Source: Synechococcus sp. 1G10 (GTDB lineage Bacteria > Cyanobacteriota > Cyanobacteriia > PCC-6307 > Cyanobiaceae). From it: 64,000 nt of DNA. Where the stretch lies: NCBI RefSeq assembly GCF_002252625.1, contig NZ_NQKW01000001.1:1-64000 (forward strand). Direction: 5' to 3'. The position numbers and the translations under genes were made by a program. Of this stretch, positions 58,615 to 64,000 are shown in pieces. Within the stretch, counting starts at the first letter, position 1. Each line of letters starts with the position of its first letter. The notes under the pieces were generated by a model, which was given only the letters and a program-made list of their open reading frames with translations, made no database searches and had not been told where the DNA came from.

Positions 58615-59322
58615 ATGGCTTCCAGGAGCATCCGGATCGAACGCGTCTGTGAGCCCGAATTGATGGATGGGGCCGAGCAGGCCCAGGCCTACGCCGAGGC
58701 CGATTTCAGTGCCTCCGACCAGGCCATGGTCGAGCGCATCGCCGTCTGTTTCGGCTCCGAGCTGGGGAAGCGAATCATCGATCTGGGCTGTGGCCCCGGC
58801 AACATCACCTTCCGGCTTGCGAGCCGCTACCCCTCCAGCCAGGTGGTGGGGGTGGATGGCTCCGGCGCAATGCTGGCCATCGCCATCGCCCGCCTGGATC
58901 AGCAGCTGCAACAGCAACAGCAGGGTTCCCTCTTCTCCGGAGTCGTGAGCTTCAAGCAGGCCCTGCTCCCCTCGCTTCAGTTGGAGGGTGGCTACGACGC
59001 CGTTGTGAGCAACAGCCTTCTGCATCACCTCCACGATCCCCAGGTTCTCTGGAGCACGGTGCGGCAGCTGGCGGCCCCCGGGGCCGCGATCTACATCAAG
59101 GACCTACGGCGGCCCGCTGATCAGGCCGCACTTGATCATCTGGTGGCCACCCATGCAGCCGGGGCCCCACCAGTGCTCCAGCACGACTACCGCCACTCTC
59201 TCCGGGCCGCCTTCACAGTTCAGGAGGTGGAGGAGCAGCTGCATCAGGCCGGCCTTGAGCAGCTGCTGGTGGGAGCAGCGGAGGACCGCTATCTGGAAGT
59301 CATCGGCCGGTACCCAGCTTGA
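58615..59322 (+). CDS. SAM-dependent class I methyltransferase
   Basis: 235 residues from ATG 58615. Motif I is RIIDLGCGPGNITFRLASRY, motif II QVVGVDGSGAMLAIAIARLD, then a Gln-rich loop (QQLQQQQQ) and GYDAVVSNSLLHHLHDPQVL (motif IV). The rest (AAPGAAIYIKDLRRPADQAA and later helices) is typical of small-molecule methyltransferases. The substrate is unknown. A class like the trans-aconitate or ubiquinone methyltransferases cannot be chosen. It lies 39 bases after the RodZ-like gene on the same strand. Confidence 0.85.
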   Translation: MASRSIRIERVCEPELMDGAEQAQAYAEADFSASDQAMVERIAVCFGSELGKRIIDLGCGPGNITFRLASRYPSSQVVGVDGSGAMLAIAIARLDQQLQQQQQGSLFSGVVSFKQALLPSLQLEGGYDAVVSNSLLHHLHDPQVLWSTVRQLAAPGAAIYIKDLRRPADQAALDHLVATHAAGAPPVLQHDYRHSLRAAFTVQEVEEQLHQAGLEQLLVGAAEDRYLEVIGRYPA

Positions 59323-59443
59323 GCCGGCCGCCGCTGAGCGGAGCCGACAGCGGCTTCTCACCCTTGGAGCGTGCTCCTGGATTGACTCACGTCCCAGGTG
59401 ATGCTGGGTACCAGGATGGGTGCCACCGTTGGTGGAGCTCAAC

Positions 59444-60232
59444 GTGATCAGAAGCAGCGCCGGTGCAAGGGCTTCGCTCAGCCTGGCCATCGGCGCCATG
59501 ATGGCGATCACGGTCAGTCCGCTGCTGGCACAGACCCAGGGTCTGGAGTGGAGTGCCTGGCTGCTGGAATCGTTTCCGGGGCAAAAAACCTTGGTGCCCC
59601 CAGTTCCGACCCTGCGCCTGGAGAAAGGTCGCATCAGCGGCAGCGACGGCTGCAACCGCTATTCCGCTGCCGTGCTGCTCAGGGACTCCATGTTCCGCGT
59701 GACCGACCAGGGCCCCTCCACCCAGATGGCTTGCCCCGAAGAGCAGATGCGTCAGGCTCAGTCCTTCAGGGCGGCACTTTCGGCGACGAGGGGCTACAGC
59801 CTTCGCAACAGCCAGCTGGAGCTGATGGCCTCCAATGGCAAGACGTTGGCCCGCTTCCGGCCCCAGCCCCAGGAGATCGCCGGCGCCCTCTGGATCGTCA
59901 CCGGGCTCAACAACGGCAAGGAGGCAGTCGTCAGCACCCTGACCGGCACCACGCTCAGCCTGGAACTTCGCGCCAGGGGCCGCCTGGTGGGAACGGCTGG
60001 ATGCAACCGCTACACCGCAACGGCCGTGCTCGGCCAGGGAAGGATCAAGGTGGGGCCGCCGGCGGCGACCCGCAGGATCTGCGTACGGCCCGCGGGAGTG
60101 ATGGAGCAGGAAATCCAGTTTCTGAGCGCCCTTGAATCCGCCAGCCAATGGCAGATCGAAGCGAACCGGCTGGAGCTGCGGCGACCCGATGGGGCCCTGG
60201 CAGTCACCCTGCGCCGCGCCGACGGCAGATGA
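59444..60232 (+). CDS. Exported protein with two META domains
   Basis: 262 residues from GTG 59444, the start that gives a clean signal peptide (SLSLAIGAMMAITVSPLLAQ); GTG 59420 is also possible. Two META/HslJ-type domains follow: the first (about 34-141) has the family G-C-N motif in RISGSDGCNRYSAAVLL and STQMACPEE; the second (about 144-256) has RLVGTAGCNRYTATAVLG and ATRRICVRP. Single META domains occur in HslJ and similar envelope proteins. The stop TGA overlaps the next ATG (ATGA at 60229). Confidence 0.8.
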   Translation: MIRSSAGARASLSLAIGAMMAITVSPLLAQTQGLEWSAWLLESFPGQKTLVPPVPTLRLEKGRISGSDGCNRYSAAVLLRDSMFRVTDQGPSTQMACPEEQMRQAQSFRAALSATRGYSLRNSQLELMASNGKTLARFRPQPQEIAGALWIVTGLNNGKEAVVSTLTGTTLSLELRARGRLVGTAGCNRYTATAVLGQGRIKVGPPAATRRICVRPAGVMEQEIQFLSALESASQWQIEANRLELRRPDGALAVTLRRADGR

Positions 60233-61242
60233 GCAGACAAGCGGCGGCGCTGGCACTGGCGCATGGGTTGGCGATGGCGGGCCTGCAGCTCGCCGGCCCC
60301 GCCCTCAGCTCCACGGCAGCCACCACTCCATCCACCACGACGGCGGCTTTGATCCAGCTGGGGGGTCCGCCCCTGGCTCCTGGCCGGAGCAGGGGCCAGG
60401 TGAGCATCCCCTTGGAGCGGGCCACTGGCGGGGACACCCCCGTGCTCAGCCTGCAGAGCCGCGGCGGCCCGGTGCGGTTGCTGCTCGACACCGGCGCCTC
60501 CACAACTCTTGTGACCCCCGAGCTGGTGCGCCGGCTGGACCTTGAGAGCCGCGTTGTGGATCCGAAGGCATTCGCGCTCGCCGGTGCCGGAGAGGCCTGC
60601 CCAGACCTGAAGCCCCGGCGGGTGAAGCTGCCCGAACTCGTGCTTGCCGCTGCTGGCGAACGGCTCCAGCTCAGCGGCATGGAGGCGCTGGTGCTGCCGG
60701 TGGCGGGACTGCCCCCGGGGGTGGACGGTGTCCTGGGGGCCCCGCAGCTGCGGCAGCAGCCGATCTGGATTGATCCCCACGGCCAGCGCTTGAGCCTCGG
60801 ACCGCTGGCCCTCGCTGACGCCGATCATTTTCGCCGGGGAGACCACGCCGGGGCCTCCACCAGCCTGAATCTGCTCTGGAGGGAAGGGGTGCCGCTGCTG
60901 CCCCTCAGTACACCGGCGGGCCTGGCCCTCGCTCTGGCCGACACCGGCGCGGAAGGGCTGTTCATCACGGCGGGCCTGGCGGCCCGGCTGCGGCCGCTGG
61001 CACCGGCCAGCGCTCTGCGACTGACGGGGTTCTGCGGCGAGCAGACTGCCCGCCGCCAGGCCTTATCCGGCCTGGCGCTGCCCGGGGGCGATCCTGGCCA
61101 GCCGGTCGATGCCATCGTGACCGTCAATCCGATCTTCACGAGCCTGCAGGTGGAAGCGATCGTGGGGCAGGAGCTGTTGCGCCACAGGGCCCAGCTCTGG
61201 CGCCTGGACGGGGTGCCTGCGACCCTGCGCCTCTGGCCCTAG
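60229..61242 (+). CDS. Duplicated retropepsin-like aspartic protease, exported
   Basis: 337 residues from ATG 60229, overlapping the META gene stop. After a signal-peptide-like start, two retropepsin-like halves follow. Half 1 has PVRLLLDTGASTTLVTPELV (Asp87-Thr-Gly) and PPGVDGVLGAPQLRQQPIWI; half 2 has LALALADTGAEGLFITAGLA (Asp238-Thr-Gly) and LQVEAIVGQELLRHRAQLWR. Each half thus holds both the D-T-G and the hydrophobic-hydrophobic-G motif needed for one half of the active site. A single chain could form the complete two-Asp catalytic site, as pepsin does. Substrate unknown; location likely periplasmic. Confidence 0.75.
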   Translation: MSRQAAALALAHGLAMAGLQLAGPALSSTAATTPSTTTAALIQLGGPPLAPGRSRGQVSIPLERATGGDTPVLSLQSRGGPVRLLLDTGASTTLVTPELVRRLDLESRVVDPKAFALAGAGEACPDLKPRRVKLPELVLAAAGERLQLSGMEALVLPVAGLPPGVDGVLGAPQLRQQPIWIDPHGQRLSLGPLALADADHFRRGDHAGASTSLNLLWREGVPLLPLSTPAGLALALADTGAEGLFITAGLAARLRPLAPASALRLTGFCGEQTARRQALSGLALPGGDPGQPVDAIVTVNPIFTSLQVEAIVGQELLRHRAQLWRLDGVPATLRLWP

Positions 61243-61252
61243 AACCGTGCCG

Positions 61253-62584
61253 ATGCCACAAGGATTCCCGTTCACCGCCCTTTTCACCCGCGCCCGGCAC
61301 CGGCTGGGGCGGCTGATCAGGGGTCTGTTGCAGCACTCGGGACACCTGAACGGCCAGCCCCTGAACAAGGCCAGCCTGCTGGTGATCGTGCTGGTTGATC
61401 TGGTGTTGCTCGTCAACATCTTCAACGGCATGGCTGCCATCGCCGAATGGCCCCTCAGCCCGCAGCAGGCCTTCCCCTGTCAGGCCGAGTGGAGCCTGTA
61501 CCAGCAGGGCAGCAGCCAGCGGCAGGAGAAGGACCTGGCGATCCTGCGCCGGGCGATTCCGCGTCGTGTGCCAGGCCAGCCCGAGGCTTCAGCCCCCGAA
61601 CAGGGCTTCCGCGCCAGTGCCCTCCAGGCCAGTCGCGATCACCTCGGCCAGGTGGACCCCCTCTGCCTGGAGTTCGCAGGCTACCAGGACCGCCTCGCAG
61701 CCCAGTCGGAGCTGCGCTTGCTGCAGCGTGGCCTCAATGCAGCCGAGACAGAGATTAGCGCCCTGGAGCAGTCCAACGCCGTGATCCGCTCTCAGTACGA
61801 CACCAGCCTGCTGGAGCAGATCGCCGGCCAGCCCTCTAGCCAAGCCCTTCAGCCGGTCCCCGCTGCCCAGGCCCGGCGGCGGGTCGAAGCCAACGACACC
61901 CGCATCAGCACCCTTCGGGCCGAAGTGGTAACCCTCAATCAACGCCTGCTGGAGGCCCCTGACAGCCAGTCCTTCCTGGGTTTCCTGAACAGCACAGCCA
62001 GCTTCGAGGCGTTGGAGCTCCGCTTCAAGCGAGCCCTGTTCTGGGCCCCAAGCCTGAGTCTGCTGCTGCAGAGCCTCTTTCTGCTGCCGCTGGTGCTGCT
62101 GAGCCTGCTGATCCACCGTCTGGCCCTGCGTCGCGGCCATGGCCTGCTGGCGCTGGTCAGCTGGCACCTGCTGGTTATCTCCCTGATCCCGCTGCTGCTG
62201 AAACTGGCTGAGGGGGCCCAGGTGGGTGTGCTCTTCAGCCTGGTACTGCGGTTGGTGCAGGCCCTGGTGGGCAACCTGCGCTTCCTGGTGGCCTACCTGT
62301 ACCTGCTGGTGGTGCCCGTGCTGGGCTTCACCCTGATCAAACTGCTGCAGACCCTGGTGTTCAACCCGAGGGTGCAGGCGGCCGAGCGGGCGCAGCGCAA
62401 CCGCTGTCTGCGCTGCGCCCGCAGGCTCCCGTCCGGATGCCGCCATTGCCCCCATTGCGGTTACGCCCAGTTCCGCGATTGCGTGCACTGCCACAAGCCC
62501 ACTCATCGCCATCTCCCCTACTGCAGCCAGTGCGGATCCGCCCAGTTGGACGTGGCCCTACCAGCGCGAGGCCACCAGTATTGA
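61253..62584 (+). CDS. Multi-pass membrane protein with C-terminal double zinc ribbon
   Basis: 443 residues from ATG 61253 (GTG two codons earlier at 61247). One membrane helix (about 41-60), a Gln/Glu-rich, partly coiled-coil region (about 75-255), four hydrophobic segments (265-287, 296-317, 322-338, 342-367), then a C-terminal cluster of Cys: C385-x-x-C388, C396, C399, C402, C410-x-x-C413 and C424-x-x-C427, a double zinc-ribbon arrangement. The tail is most likely cytoplasmic. I do not recognise the family. It lies 10 bases after the protease gene and its stop overlaps the start of the next gene. Confidence 0.65.
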   Translation: MPQGFPFTALFTRARHRLGRLIRGLLQHSGHLNGQPLNKASLLVIVLVDLVLLVNIFNGMAAIAEWPLSPQQAFPCQAEWSLYQQGSSQRQEKDLAILRRAIPRRVPGQPEASAPEQGFRASALQASRDHLGQVDPLCLEFAGYQDRLAAQSELRLLQRGLNAAETEISALEQSNAVIRSQYDTSLLEQIAGQPSSQALQPVPAAQARRRVEANDTRISTLRAEVVTLNQRLLEAPDSQSFLGFLNSTASFEALELRFKRALFWAPSLSLLLQSLFLLPLVLLSLLIHRLALRRGHGLLALVSWHLLVISLIPLLLKLAEGAQVGVLFSLVLRLVQALVGNLRFLVAYLYLLVVPVLGFTLIKLLQTLVFNPRVQAAERAQRNRCLRCARRLPSGCRHCPHCGYAQFRDCVHCHKPTHRHLPYCSQCGSAQLDVALPARGHQY

Positions 62585-64000
62585 CATCCCCATCCCTCCT
62601 TTCGCCAAGGCGGCTGTCATGCCTGGGGCCGCGGCCACTGCGAGCTCTCCTGCTCCTGGTGGCCCTGGCCGTGTCGCTCCTGCTGGCTCCGGTGCAGGCG
62701 AGCGAGCCGGCCCCCACCAGCAGCTATGTCCTGGCCCAGGCCGCGCCCTTCAACCGGCCCAGCCACTACCCGCTCAGCCAGCGCCCTGATCCGCAGCTGT
62801 ACCGTCCCCATGCCGACTGGATCGGGCGGCTGATCCTGCCCGGCGCGGCAGAGAACAGCCAGGAGCCCGGCGACTGGGTCTGGGTCGAAATCGAGTATGC
62901 CCCGCCGGCCTCGGCCGAGCTCGTAGGACAGGTGCTGCGCCTGGGCTGGGCAGAGCGTCCGGCCTTGCGGGAGCTGGTGGAGCGGGTGAGCACCGATGTG
63001 CGCTTCGCTCCGGCGGCGGAGGAGATCGAGTCCCAGGGAAATCTGCTGCCGCGGCGCCTGGATGGGCGCCGGCGGGTGGGGCCTTTGCAGTCGCTGGCAG
63101 GAGCACGCCCCAACGACGATCTGATCGTGCAGCTGGAGGAGGTGGAGGTGGAGCCGGGAGCTGAAGGATCCACCCGGCTGACCATCGGTCGGCCACCGCT
63201 GCAGATCAGCGGCCGCTATGTGGGCCTGGTGCGGATCCTCGGCCCTGTCGCCGGGGATCCTGAGCGCTTGCGGGTGCGCCACTGGAACCCAGGCCGGAAC
63301 GACTTCAGCGGCCCCCTTGATGTGGTGCGTGTGCCCCAGCAGCCGCGGGATCGTTACGGCCGCTGGATCTCCACTCCCCGGGGACTGAGCTCCAATCCCA
63401 TTGGTGACAAGGGGTGGTACGTCTACGGCGCTCCCGACGCCGAGGGGCTGTTCACCGTGCAGGCCATCAAGCCAAGGGCCCTGCACCTGCTCCAACCCGA
63501 TGCCGTGCTGCCCGCGGCCCGCCAGGGGATCCCCTACATCCTGCGTGGCAACTGGGCCGATACCCCCCGGCAACGGGGGCGGATCAAGCGGGTGCTGCTC
63601 GAGCACTCAGGGGCTAATGGCAACAGCCCTGTGGGGCCGGTGGGCGAGCGGTGGCGGGAGGGAGATCGAGCCCTGCTGATCCACAGCTTCGGTGGCATCG
63701 GCGGGCCGGGGGGCGAGCAGATCAGCGGCGCCACCGTGACCGGCCATTTCGCCTTCGGGGAAGCGCGTGTGGTGAGCGATGCCATCACCGGAGAGCCGCG
63801 CTTCGATCTGCGCTACCACCAGATCTATGCCAACAACCCCAATGGCATCGTCTCGGGAATCCAGGACTGGACCGCCTTCAGCGGAGATCTGCAACGGGGC
63901 TGGCTGGGCTCCAGGCCCATCTCTGATGTGCTGATCAAACTGCAGCCCTTCGACGACCTGACAGTGGATGGGCAACGGCTCTCGCTGCTGCGGGAGCTGG
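62581..64000 (+). CDS. Exported protein, 5' part (cut by the window edge)
   Basis: 473 codons without a stop, running off the window. The TTG at 62581 overlaps the upstream stop (TTGA); no ATG fits in frame. A signal peptide (RALLLLVALAVSLLLAPVQA) is cleaved near residue 40. The mature part has LYRPHADWIGRLILPGAAEN, WVWVEIEYAPPASAELVGQV, VGPLQSLAGARPNDDLIVQL, GDKGWYVYGAPDAEGLFTVQ, ALLIHSFGGIGGPGGEQISG and ATVTGHFAFGEARVVSDAIT. From memory it resembles the N-terminal lumenal part of large cyanobacterial proteins annotated as CAAX/Abi family proteases, but the membrane part that would prove this is outside. Confidence 0.6.
   Translation, partial: MTSPSLLSPRRLSCLGPRPLRALLLLVALAVSLLLAPVQASEPAPTSSYVLAQAAPFNRPSHYPLSQRPDPQLYRPHADWIGRLILPGAAENSQEPGDWVWVEIEYAPPASAELVGQVLRLGWAERPALRELVERVSTDVRFAPAAEEIESQGNLLPRRLDGRRRVGPLQSLAGARPNDDLIVQLEEVEVEPGAEGSTRLTIGRPPLQISGRYVGLVRILGPVAGDPERLRVRHWNPGRNDFSGPLDVVRVPQQPRDRYGRWISTPRGLSSNPIGDKGWYVYGAPDAEGLFTVQAIKPRALHLLQPDAVLPAARQGIPYILRGNWADTPRQRGRIKRVLLEHSGANGNSPVGPVGERWREGDRALLIHSFGGIGGPGGEQISGATVTGHFAFGEARVVSDAITGEPRFDLRYHQIYANNPNGIVSGIQDWTAFSGDLQRGWLGSRPISDVLIKLQPFDDLTVDGQRLSLLREL

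Overview
The window is a dense, high-GC cyanobacterial chromosome segment, most like a Cyanobium or high-GC freshwater/coastal Synechococcus. The signs are a ferredoxin-NADP reductase with an N-terminal phycobilisome-linker domain (petH, so the cell has phycobilisomes), the clock kinase SasA with its KaiB-like domain, a BciB-type vinyl reductase, glutamate-1-semialdehyde aminomutase, solanesyl and geranylgeranyl diphosphate synthases, OpcA next to zwf, and several families known mainly from cyanobacteria. GCGATCGC octamers, typical of many cyanobacteria, are scattered through it. I saw no phage, transposon, plasmid, CRISPR or rRNA signature.

Layout. 0-5 kb: the 5' end of a group-2 sigma factor, an RsuA/RluB-type pseudouridine synthase, a RodZ-like protein, then malQ and bciB (minus strand, coupled). 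5-13 kb: an LCP-family wall protein, an unrecognised protein, prs, a GHL10-type glycosyl hydrolase, pepN, two small exported proteins and a lipocalin-like protein. 13-22.5 kb: sasA, tRNA-Glu, a visibly AT-rich gene-free stretch, a START-like protein, then petH, zwf, opcA, a cobyrinate amidase, an acylphosphatase and a GAP-family membrane protein. 22.5-26.3 kb (minus): folD, crtE, a PAP2-like membrane protein and a Dda/RecD-like helicase, overlapping like an operon. 26.4-30.3 kb: a 7TM-HD phosphodiesterase, a CbiX-type chelatase with a metal-binding tail, a non-coding repeat stretch with a DnaA-box-like sequence, and a DUF2811 protein.

30.5-44 kb: a GMC oxidoreductase, initiator tRNA-fMet, an asparaginase, DUF1230, rsfS and a DUF3318 protein (minus); carB and DUF3386 (plus); small conserved genes and an MsbA-like ABC exporter (minus); an S4 protein and tpiA (plus); glcD (minus). 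44.4-50.4 kb: hemL, whose stop overlaps a complete five-gene branched-chain/neutral amino-acid ABC importer. 50.4-57.5 kb: an Rrf2 regulator and ubiD (minus), comB, a nitrilase-family gene, amiC, murI, sds and a DoxX-like gene. 57.6-64 kb: a second RodZ-like protein, a methyltransferase and four consecutive envelope-type genes: a double META-domain protein, a double retropepsin-like aspartic protease, a membrane protein with a double zinc ribbon, and a secreted protein cut by the window edge.

Most of this is core cyanobacterial metabolism: NADPH supply (petH, zwf, opcA), tetrapyrroles (tRNA-Glu, hemL, bciB, CbiX, cobB), isoprenoids and quinones (crtE, sds, ubiD), and the cell wall (murI, amiC, LCP, RodZ). 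The least explained parts are the envelope gene cluster at the right end, the AT-rich gap after tRNA-Glu, and the repeat stretch near 29.8 kb. I found no clear defence system or other wholly new machinery.
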